The translations under genes were made by a program, and so were the position numbers. Under the pieces are notes generated by a model. The model had not been told where the DNA came from. It ran no database searches and saw nothing but the letters and a program-made list of their open reading frames with translations. Shown here in pieces: positions 1 through 6,191 of a DNA stretch of 6,804 nt. The first letter of the stretch is position 1; each line of letters starts with the position of its first letter. Source of the stretch: Prolixibacteraceae bacterium (GTDB lineage Bacteria; Bacteroidota; Bacteroidia; Bacteroidales; Prolixibacteraceae). Location: NCBI GenBank assembly GCA_016788685.1, contig JAEUSS010000144.1, forward strand, positions 1 to 6,804, in the 5' to 3' direction.

Positions 1-581
1 ACCACTTTGTTGACCAAGCCCATTTCCAAAGCTTCGGCAGCCGAATACTGGCGGCACATAAACCAGATTTCGCGCGCCTTTTTCTGCCCGACAATGCTGG
101 CCAGATAGGATGACCCCAGCCCGGCATCAAAACTTCCGACTTTGGGTCCGGTTTGTCCGAAGATGGCATTTTCAGAAGCGATACTGATGTCGCAAACCAC
201 GTGCAGCACATGTCCTCCGCCAATTGCATAACCATTCACCATGGCAATCACCGGCTTGGGCATTGAGCGGATTTGTTTCTGAACTTCCAGAATATTCAGG
301 CGCGGAATACCGTCTTTGTCGATGTACCCTCCTTTTCCTTTTACGGTCTGGTCGCCACCGGCACAAAAAGCCTTATCGCCGGCACCGGTCAGCACCACTA
401 CATTGATGCGCTGATCTTCGCGGCAGATTTTCAGTGCATCCGAAATTTCGTTCACAGTTGTTGGCCTAAACGCGTTACGGTAGCGCTCTCGGTTGATTGT
501 AATTTTGCCGATTCCGTCGAAATAGTCAAAGAAAATATCTTCGTATTCCCTTATCGTTTGCCATTCCCGTTTTGATGTCAT
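1..581 (-). CDS. menB: 1,4-dihydroxy-2-naphthoyl-CoA synthase MenB, 3' end cut off by the window
   Basis: MenB is a crotonase-fold enzyme of the cytoplasm that closes the second ring of menaquinone by Dieckmann-type cyclisation of o-succinylbenzoyl-CoA to DHNA-CoA. The ATG is at 579-581 and 193 codons are visible; the family is about 270-290 residues, so roughly 80 C-terminal residues are missing, including the C-terminal active-site Tyr. Visible signatures are CAGGDQ (residues 73-78), the glycine-rich oxyanion segment IGGGH (120-124) and [13 protein letters not shown] (142-154). Aligned by eye with E. coli MenB at a constant offset of 11, Tyr86, Gly145, Ser150 and Asp152 match Tyr97, Gly156, Ser161 and Asp163. 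Gly145, rather than Asp, marks the bicarbonate-dependent type I class, in which external bicarbonate replaces a side-chain carboxylate. The gene starts 11 nt after the menD stop, so it is probably the fourth gene of the operon. No clear Shine-Dalgarno precedes it. Identification is very secure. Confidence 0.96.
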   Translation of the reverse strand, partial: MTSKREWQTIREYEDIFFDYFDGIGKITINRERYRNAFRPTTVNEISDALKICREDQRINVVVLTGAGDKAFCAGGDQTVKGKGGYIDKDGIPRLNILEVQKQIRSMPKPVIAMVNGYAIGGGHVLHVVCDISIASENAIFGQTGPKVGSFDAGLGSSYLASIVGQKKAREIWFMCRQYSAAEALEMGLVNKV

Positions 582-592
582 GATATCTGATG

Positions 593-2284
593 TTATAAAG
601 TTGCAGTTTTAAATTGATTGTAGCATTCCTGAAAAACGGCAGCGCTTGTTTCACCGTCAGACCACACTTCCAGGATTACCGGTCCCGAAAATCCGGGAGT
701 GTAAATTGTATTTAATGCTTCGGTGAGTTGTTGCTGATTTTCAGCTTTCAGGTAACTGATTCCGTAAGCCGCAGCCAAACCTTCAGCTTTCAGGTTATGC
801 CGGGCCACAAAATGCTCTTCGAGTGCCGGCGACTGGCGAGGTCCGCCAATCAGCCGGAAGATGTTTCCGCCACCATTATTCAGCACAATTATACGCAGGT
901 TCTTCGGAAAATTCAGGTTCCACAGGGCATTCGAATCGTAAAAAAACGACAGTTCGCCCACAACAAGCGTATTTATTTTTCCGGAGAACATGGCGAATCC
1001 GCCCGCAGTAGACAAAGATCCGTCGATACCGCTCGTCCCGCGGTTACCCGGATATTCGCATCCTTGCCGGGCAGCAAACATCTGAATCAACCGCACTGAC
1101 GAACTGTTTCCCAGATGCACAACCGAATTTTCAGGAACCAGCTCAGCGATAATTTTACTGGCCGTCAGGTCGCAGAAAGGCGCATCTTTCAGGAATTTAT
1201 CCTGAAGCTGAAAGGCTTTCTGCTCCAGACTTTTCCACATTTCGCGGAACTTGCTTTCGCTATTTTTTATCTCCGGAACAAATGCACCCAGAAACGAAAA
1301 GACATCCGAAGAAATTACGCGGGTAAGCGAGTTGTAAGTATCGGTATGTTCGCCCGAAGCCGATATGTGCCAGTGTTCGCGGGGCTGATTGGCCCGAATA
1401 AACAGTTTCAGCCGTTTCGAAACAATCTGCTGACCAAAAGTCAAGAGAATTTCAGGCTGAAAATCTCTATTTTCTGCCGAAGGAATTGCCGCTACGGCAA
1501 TGTCCGTCGCCCGGATCAGTTGTTCGCCTGAAAGGTTGGTGATGTGCTCGGCCAGAATTGCGGTGCCGCTATCCTGCGCCAGCCTTTGCACCAGCGCATT
1601 GATCTTCTCATCTTCAGGCATTTGCCCGACTATGATCATTTTTTGACCAGAAGAATTCCATCTTTCTGCCAGCTTTTTCAGCTCTCCGGAAGCCAACTGA
1701 AAATGAACTGGAGCAGACTCTATGTTTCTGAAAACAGGAAGCCGATCGTCCGAGAACCCATACAGCGGTTCGCCCATCGGGATATTGATGTGAACCGGCC
1801 CCGGACTGGCTGACCCGACTAAATTCAGTGTTTCATTGATTTGCAAATTGTTATACCTGAAATCATCGTCACGTTCAGCCTCCTGAAGACTGATGCTTTT
1901 CAGGGTGTGATTCACAAACAGGTTTTCCTGCCGCACGGTTTGCCCGTCGGCCTGATCGATCCAGCGTTGCGGACGGTCGGCCGTCAAAACGACCAGTGGA
2001 ATTTTCTGGTAAAATGCTTCTGCAACAGCCGGCCCGTAATTCACTGCGGCCGTTCCGGAGGTGCATACAACAACCACCGGTTTCTTCCTGGCCAGAGCAA
2101 CCCCCAAAGCCAGATATCCGGCACTTCGTTCATCCACCACATTGATGCAGTTGAATTCTTTCAGCCCGGAGAACTGGTTGATCAAAGGCGCATTGCGCGA
2201 ACCCGGAGAAATGACCACATCGGTAATTCCTTTCTGCAAAAGCAGTGAAGCCAGTTGCTGGATATGTTTCTTATCGGTTATCAT
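593..2284 (-). CDS. menD: SEPHCHC synthase MenD (2-succinyl-5-enolpyruvyl-6-hydroxy-3-cyclohexene-1-carboxylate synthase)
   Basis: MenD is a thiamine-diphosphate enzyme that decarboxylates 2-oxoglutarate and adds the succinyl semialdehyde unit to isochorismate, the first committed step of menaquinone synthesis. The 563 residues are full family length. The N-terminal PYR domain (about 1-180) carries SPGSRNAPL (26-34) and DERSAG (51-56), whose Glu52 corresponds to the ThDP-activating Glu55 of E. coli MenD. A central domain (about 190-350) follows. The C-terminal PP domain contains LGNSSSVRL (391-399), NRGTSGIDG (414-422) and the cofactor motif from Gly443 to NNGGG (469-473). The usual Asp of that motif, a Mg2+ ligand, is Glu444 here; the other expected ligands, Asn470 and Gly472, are present. 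The ATG at 2282-2284 lies inside the end of menF (14-nt overlap), which suggests translational coupling. menB follows directly, with no menH between. Identification is secure; the effect of Glu444 is unknown. Confidence 0.97.
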   Translation of the reverse strand: MITDKKHIQQLASLLLQKGITDVVISPGSRNAPLINQFSGLKEFNCINVVDERSAGYLALGVALARKKPVVVVCTSGTAAVNYGPAVAEAFYQKIPLVVLTADRPQRWIDQADGQTVRQENLFVNHTLKSISLQEAERDDDFRYNNLQINETLNLVGSASPGPVHINIPMGEPLYGFSDDRLPVFRNIESAPVHFQLASGELKKLAERWNSSGQKMIIVGQMPEDEKINALVQRLAQDSGTAILAEHITNLSGEQLIRATDIAVAAIPSAENRDFQPEILLTFGQQIVSKRLKLFIRANQPREHWHISASGEHTDTYNSLTRVISSDVFSFLGAFVPEIKNSESKFREMWKSLEQKAFQLQDKFLKDAPFCDLTASKIIAELVPENSVVHLGNSSSVRLIQMFAARQGCEYPGNRGTSGIDGSLSTAGGFAMFSGKINTLVVGELSFFYDSNALWNLNFPKNLRIIVLNNGGGNIFRLIGGPRQSPALEEHFVARHNLKAEGLAAAYGISYLKAENQQQLTEALNTIYTPGFSGPVILEVWSDGETSAAVFQECYNQFKTATL

Positions 2285-3404
2285 TTTTGTCTTCTGATCC
2301 TTCAGGATTAATTACAGACAACAAGGTTTTAGCCTTTTGGTTGGTTTCGTCCCATTCTTTTTCGGGAACTGACCGCCCGGTAATTCCACCACCGACATGA
2401 AGCACATACTCACTTTCAGTAACTTTCATGCAGCGCAGATTGACATACAGGCATACTTCCCCGTTCAGTCGCCAGGGCCCAAGGTAGCCGGTATAATAAT
2501 TACGGGCATATGTTTCTTTTGCGCGGATATAGGCATCGGCCAGATCTTTCGGCAGCCCGCAGACAGCAGGCGTCGGGTGCAGATGAGCGATAAAGGTCCC
2601 CAACCGGTCGTCTATTTTTTCGGCCGGAAAGAAAAAGGAGGTCTTCAGGTGAGCCACTCTTCCGCTTTCCAATGTTTCCGGGCCAATTGTTTTATACTGG
2701 TGGATATCAAAATTGAAGAAAACATCCAACATGTACCTGGAAACAAAGGCCTGCTCTTCGATATCTTTCGTACTCCAGTAATACTCTTCAGCGCCGGGTT
2801 TCCTGACTTGAGTCCCGGCCAGCGAAACCGTCTCGAAATTTATCCCTCCCGACTTGATCAGGACTTCCGGAGTAGCCCCCATCCAGATTCCGGCAACCGG
2901 GAGATTGACCAGGTAAGTGAACGCATTGGGCGTATGATCGTGCAACTGCAGGAAAGTTGTCCCGAGTGATGTATCGGTTCGGGTTACCGGTATCTGACGC
3001 GAAATAATGACTTTTGAAAGAGCACCTTCACGAATATCGGCAATGGTCTCTTCAATCAGTTTCAGGTAATCTGTTTTTGACTGAACTACACACTCCTCCT
3101 GCTCCTGATTTACTTCAAACGGTTCAAAGGCAGAAACATCCAATTGATCTTCCGGATTAAAATCTTCAAAAAAAGTGTGCCCCTGAAGTAAAATAACCGG
3201 GCTTTTTCCGGTAATGCTGTAAGGCGCGAATACAAAACCGGCCTCGCCGTTCAGCTGATCGAACTGATTAAAAAACCTGACGTCCGAGGCATTTCCGGCA
3301 ATCAGGCCCAAACGCGACTCGCCGGGGTAAAACCAACAGGCAAATGCAATCCTTTTTCCGATGAGTTGGTCGAGTACCGCGGCAATGTGTGTATTATTTT
3401 CCAT
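2271..3404 (-). CDS. menF: isochorismate synthase MenF
   Basis: This chorismate-binding enzyme interconverts chorismate and isochorismate and feeds MenD. The product is 377 residues from the ATG at 3402-3404. The open frame extends four codons further to a TTG, but the ATG is preferred; an AGGAG lies only 2 nt before it, too close for an ordinary ribosome site. The N-terminal third is variable, and the catalytic domain starts near residue 110. Aligned by eye with EntC, Lys131 in ALSKV is the general base, Glu180 in GATPE the general acid, Glu217 and Glu353 the Mg2+ ligands, and Lys357 and Arg324 substrate contacts. HPTPAVCGLP (276-285) has Ala after HPTP, where lyase-type relatives such as salicylate synthase carry Thr, which favours a plain isochorismate synthase. 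Context settles MenF over the siderophore enzyme EntC: it overlaps menI by 11 nt and menD by 14 nt. About 377 residues is shorter than E. coli MenF, with the difference at the N-terminus. Confidence 0.94.
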   Translation of the reverse strand: MENNTHIAAVLDQLIGKRIAFACWFYPGESRLGLIAGNASDVRFFNQFDQLNGEAGFVFAPYSITGKSPVILLQGHTFFEDFNPEDQLDVSAFEPFEVNQEQEECVVQSKTDYLKLIEETIADIREGALSKVIISRQIPVTRTDTSLGTTFLQLHDHTPNAFTYLVNLPVAGIWMGATPEVLIKSGGINFETVSLAGTQVRKPGAEEYYWSTKDIEEQAFVSRYMLDVFFNFDIHQYKTIGPETLESGRVAHLKTSFFFPAEKIDDRLGTFIAHLHPTPAVCGLPKDLADAYIRAKETYARNYYTGYLGPWRLNGEVCLYVNLRCMKVTESEYVLHVGGGITGRSVPEKEWDETNQKAKTLLSVINPEGSEDKNDNR

Positions 3405-3831
3405 TTCTCCTGACAATCATATTGGTCACTCGTGAGGTCGAAAGCAGTTTCCCCGATTCTGACCGGATGTCAACATTCCACACATGGGTTCTTTTCCCCA
3501 GGTGCAATACTTCGGCACGGGCATAAACAAGATCCCCGTCTGCTTTACCTGTATGATTGGCGCTCACCTGAATTCCCCTGACATCGTATTCCCGGCTGTC
3601 AACCGTCAGCATCGACCCAAACCCGGCAATGGTTTCAGAAAGTGCCAGATTCGCCCCGCCGTGAAGCAACCCGCCGGGACGGAAAGTCCGGTGATCAACC
3701 GGCATCGTCGCTTCAACCCAACCTTCGCCGTAAGCCGTCAGGCAAATCCCCAGGTGCTCAATCATCGTATTTTTCATATACCGATTGATCTCTTCTACCG
3801 GAGTTGTAATTGTAAGTTTTGGAATGGTCAT
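3394..3831 (-). CDS. menI: hotdog-fold thioesterase, probable DHNA-CoA hydrolase MenI
   Basis: This is a 145-residue single-domain hotdog thioesterase of the PaaI/YdiI type. The likely reaction is hydrolysis of 1,4-dihydroxy-2-naphthoyl-CoA, the MenB product, to free DHNA before prenylation by MenA. ATG 3829-3831 is chosen; the frame runs 17 codons further upstream to a TTG, but that stretch is low-complexity and noncoding-looking. By eye the protein aligns along its length with E. coli YdiI (MenI): EATMPVD (40-46), GLLHGGA (54-60), SETIAGFGS (65-73) with Glu66 matching catalytic Glu63, SANH (90-93), and a C-terminal strand around SRVTNMIV (133-140). His57 matches His54. Arg51 sits where YdiI has Gln48. 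As first gene of a men operon, overlapping menF by 11 nt, the DHNA-CoA assignment is much stronger than for a free-standing hotdog protein. A broader acyl- or aryl-CoA thioesterase cannot be excluded from sequence alone. Confidence 0.87.
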   Translation of the reverse strand: MTIPKLTITTPVEEINRYMKNTMIEHLGICLTAYGEGWVEATMPVDHRTFRPGGLLHGGANLALSETIAGFGSMLTVDSREYDVRGIQVSANHTGKADGDLVYARAEVLHLGKRTHVWNVDIRSESGKLLSTSRVTNMIVRRNGK

Positions 3832-3885
3832 CCGAATAAAAATTAAAAGCGTGAAATTAGGAAAATGCGGTGACGCAGCCAATTT

Positions 3886-3914
3886 TAAACTTAAAAATGA
3901 CTCTCCCCATTAAA
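3886..3914 (-). promoter_or_regulatory. weak candidate promoter for the menI-menF-menD-menB operon
   Basis: The 97-bp gap between the hydrolase stop and menI (3832-3928) is the only noncoding space in front of the men genes, so an operon promoter is expected here. Read on the minus strand, TAAGTTTA at 3893-3886 matches the Bacteroidota -7 consensus TAnnTTTG except for its last base. TTTA at 3914-3911, 17 nt upstream, is a poor match to the -33 TTTG. The -7-like box sits within a small AT palindrome, TTTTAA-AC-TTAAAA at 3883-3896 on the plus strand. AT-rich gaps give such matches by chance, and the genes could instead be read through from the hydrolase gene. Confidence 0.22.
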
Positions 3915-3928
3915 TTCTGAGCAAATGG

Positions 3929-6019
3929 TTATTCGCCGGAATATTCTTTCCCCGAAATAGTCAGTTCTAATGATGGATTCTGTTTGTCTTCTGAAATGAA
4001 GTACAATTTTGATTCATGGCTGCCAAGCATAACCGAAATCTGACTGACTTCTCCCATACCCAGGCTAAAACCTGGTTCCCAAACAAATAGCCAGCCATTC
4101 TTAGCTCCAGTAAGATCAGATATTTGATAAGTTTCTGAAACCGGATGATCACTGTCATTCAGTACCAGCACGCCCCAGGCTTTCGCTTTCTTGTACCGCC
4201 TGACAGCTACCTTATTTTTCACATTGTACCCCCAAAAAGGAAGAATGGCACTTTGCGGCCGTTTAAGTGGCTCCAAGAAACGCCACAACTGCAATTTTTC
4301 GTTATCCATCAGCCCGAAATTGTCCGAAATACCAACAGCGCCTCCCATAAAACCAGCCCATAGCGCTATACTTTTTTGTTCTTCATCAGTAAAATCGGTT
4401 CTGTAATTGCGCAAAAAAACAACATCCGGATCGTTTTGCCAGAAGACATTATTGAAATATTGTGTATTGTAGCTTTCCTGAATAATGTGCCCCGTAGTTC
4501 TTTCATCCCATTTCCATGACTGGTCGCGATCAATCCGAACCGCATCAACATAACCAATCAGCGGAGAATAGGGAGCGTTATTGGCCGTAATGAAACTTCC
4601 GGCACCAATCTCTTCGCGAATTATATCCATCATCGCCCGAAAGAGCTGAACCGATGATTTTCCTTTTCTGGCGCGCAAAACTTCAGTAGGATCCTGCAGC
4701 CCCCAATCCAGATGGTCGATCTCAAAATAAGTAAATCCCATTTTTCTGAAAGTCCGGAAAACCTTTCCGATGTATTTCTTTACGTCTTCGTGACTGGCAT
4801 CCAGTGCATAGATCTTGCCTTCCGGATCCCGATCCATCTCAATCGGAATCTCCTGGTGGTCCTTCAGTATCCAATTCGGATGAACCCTGAAAATCCGGCT
4901 TGTTTCATGAACGGCAAACGGAGCCACATATATCCCTGCCCGATAACGCCGTTGGAAAATCTGCCTGGCTACGTCGTCCATCGACTTTGGCCAGGCTTCT
5001 TTATTGTCGAGCCAGTCCCCCGGAACGCAATACCCCGGGCCAACATGCACTGTTTGTAAAGGAATCGGAGGTTCTGTCTTATCGAGTGTTGTTAACTGCT
5101 CGAGCAGATATTTGTAACTAAAAGATGTACGGAAATCCTGAAAAGAAGACCAGTAGTAATTTGTATCGGTATCACGACGAGCCAGATTTTGCTCGGATAT
5201 ACTCCAGGCCAGATTCTGCATTGTCCCAAACGGCTGGTTCCCGTGGTAAATAAATAAGTCAGGCAATTTAATAAACTCGTCTTTCAGCGGAATGTTTTCG
5301 GTTGCAAACCCGGCTTCAAAAAAAACAGCATCATCGCGCTCCCGGCGATTGGCAAACCCCTTCCGACGCGGACGGTTATATATCGAACTGCGTTGAATAA
5401 AATCAGTCTGCTCATAAGCTCCGATGGAAAGTGTGTCGCCGTTGGGGGCAATCAAACCAGTCATCAGAAAACTGTCATACGACCAGGCTTGCTCTTCGGG
5501 GTATACCACATCCTTTTCAGCCTTTGACTGCGGTATTTCAAAAATTCCGGATTGCCTGCCGGTTCCTAATCCCTGCTTGAAGAACTGCGTTGCACCGGAC
5601 AGATGTCCTTCACCCAAAGGATTGAACCACAACGGAGCATTTTTCATCCCGCTGATTTCGGCACCAATCGAGATGGTATTCGTGTGAGTGCGCAGATCGA
5701 GCATCACAAATCCGCCGTCAATTTCATAGATGATGCGTTTCCCTTTGGGGGAGTCGCCCATAAAGGTATTCCGGACAAAAATACTCTGCCCGTTAATTGA
5801 TGGCCGGCAATTAGTTAATCGGATACTTCCGGCGTAAATGTCAAATGTACCGTCCTCGTGCAATATCCATTCCGGTTTGCCGAGAACAAAGTCGAAATGA
5901 CCAAAACCAGAAGAAAGTTCAAATGCTTGAGAAAACCCGGGAAGCGAAATCACAGAAGCTCCCAGGCCCGCGCTTATCAATTTAAGAAAGGTTCTTCTTT
6001 CAAAAGCTGTGTTGGGCAT
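3929..6019 (-). CDS. exported GH36-like (clan GH-D) glycoside hydrolase with a Tat-type leader
   Basis: A 696-residue secreted carbohydrate-active enzyme, probably an alpha-galactosidase relative acting in the periplasm or outside the cell. ATG 6017-6019 is chosen over an upstream TTG because the leader starts there: ERRTFLK at 7-13 is a twin-arginine motif, followed by a hydrophobic stretch and a probable signal peptidase I site after Ala32 (S-Q-A). Residues about 40-310 look beta-rich, as in the N-terminal supersandwich of GH36. The TIM barrel spans about 320-590, with GDW (334-336), GIYVAPF (362-368), HPNW (380-383), YALD (404-407) and FEID (432-435); a short beta domain follows. Asp435 is the predicted nucleophile and Asp499 in RIDRD (495-499) the predicted acid/base; their 64-residue spacing is close to that in Thermotoga GalA. 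Glu433 replaces the usual Lys of the KxD motif, and ANNA (479-482) replaces the usual Cys-Gly region, so substrate specificity is open. No sugar-uptake genes adjoin it. The clan is fairly sure; the substrate is not. Confidence 0.8.
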   Translation of the reverse strand: MPNTAFERRTFLKLISAGLGASVISLPGFSQAFELSSGFGHFDFVLGKPEWILHEDGTFDIYAGSIRLTNCRPSINGQSIFVRNTFMGDSPKGKRIIYEIDGGFVMLDLRTHTNTISIGAEISGMKNAPLWFNPLGEGHLSGATQFFKQGLGTGRQSGIFEIPQSKAEKDVVYPEEQAWSYDSFLMTGLIAPNGDTLSIGAYEQTDFIQRSSIYNRPRRKGFANRRERDDAVFFEAGFATENIPLKDEFIKLPDLFIYHGNQPFGTMQNLAWSISEQNLARRDTDTNYYWSSFQDFRTSFSYKYLLEQLTTLDKTEPPIPLQTVHVGPGYCVPGDWLDNKEAWPKSMDDVARQIFQRRYRAGIYVAPFAVHETSRIFRVHPNWILKDHQEIPIEMDRDPEGKIYALDASHEDVKKYIGKVFRTFRKMGFTYFEIDHLDWGLQDPTEVLRARKGKSSVQLFRAMMDIIREEIGAGSFITANNAPYSPLIGYVDAVRIDRDQSWKWDERTTGHIIQESYNTQYFNNVFWQNDPDVVFLRNYRTDFTDEEQKSIALWAGFMGGAVGISDNFGLMDNEKLQLWRFLEPLKRPQSAILPFWGYNVKNKVAVRRYKKAKAWGVLVLNDSDHPVSETYQISDLTGAKNGWLFVWEPGFSLGMGEVSQISVMLGSHESKLYFISEDKQNPSLELTISGKEYSGE

Positions 6020-6031
6020 GTCTCCAGTTAG

Positions 6032-6059
6032 GTTAAAATTAGGAACTCCTAAATTTAAC
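6032..6059. repeat. 28-bp near-perfect inverted repeat, candidate operator or 5' leader hairpin
   Basis: The arm GTTAAAATTAGGA (6032-6044) is followed by AC and then by TCCTAAATTTAAC (6047-6059). Twelve of 13 positions pair; the single mismatch is 6038 against 6053. The repeat ends 12 nt before the ATG of the GH36-like gene. It overlaps the candidate -7 box of that gene, the layout expected of a repressor operator. If transcribed, it could fold into a hairpin close to the start codon. The arms contain GGA/TCC, so the symmetry is not purely an effect of AT richness. Confidence 0.6.
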
Positions 6060-6082
6060 AACTTTTAACAGAAAAAGGCAAA
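6050..6082 (-). promoter_or_regulatory. candidate Bacteroidota-type promoter of the GH36-like gene
   Basis: Reading the minus strand, TTTG at 6082-6079 matches the -33 element exactly. After a 21-nt spacer, TAAATTTA at 6057-6050 matches the -7 consensus TAnnTTTG at all but the last base. Transcription would start near 6043, giving a leader of roughly 25 nt. The -7 box lies inside the inverted repeat at 6032-6059. The rest of the gap (6083-6191) shows no better match. This is pattern matching in AT-rich DNA, so confidence is modest. Confidence 0.35.
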
Positions 6083-6191
6083 CACTTTAGGGTTATAAAA
6101 AAAGAAAAAATTACACGGAAACCGAACAGCGCTAATTATCACTGAACATGGAGACAAGTAGCCAAACTGACGATATAGAAACTTAAACACC

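Noticed and set aside
273..575. 100-codon plus-strand open frame opposite the partial menB
   Set aside because: The minus strand here encodes an unmistakable MenB including [13 protein letters not shown], so the plus-strand frame is a shadow.
728..2248. Several plus-strand open frames of 60-140 codons opposite menD
   Set aside because: All are antisense to a full-length MenD with intact cofactor motifs, and none reads like a known protein.
2397..2969. 190-codon open frame on the plus strand opposite menF
   Set aside because: It lies wholly antisense to a gene with clear catalytic motifs, its translation shows no recognisable domain, and codon bias on the minus strand readily leaves such shadow frames open.
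2271..3404. Calling the chorismate-binding enzyme EntC, salicylate synthase or anthranilate synthase
   Set aside because: The gene overlaps both menI and menD, and the residue after HPTP is Ala rather than the Thr I associate with lyase-type members.
3866..3877. Possible intrinsic terminator: TGCG/CGCA stem followed by TTTT on the minus strand, between the hydrolase and menI
   Set aside because: The stem has only four base pairs and the T-run is four bases, too weak to call a terminator.
6020..6061. N-terminal extension of the GH36-like protein to a TTG at 6059-6061
   Set aside because: It would put 14 residues before the twin-arginine leader and make the inverted repeat coding; the ATG at 6017-6019 gives a normal signal peptide.
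6097..6124. T-rich run on the minus strand after a CGG/CCG mini-stem, as a terminator for the prolidase gene
   Set aside because: The T-tract is striking, but the stem has only three base pairs and is separated from the tract by five bases, so no stable hairpin is supported.
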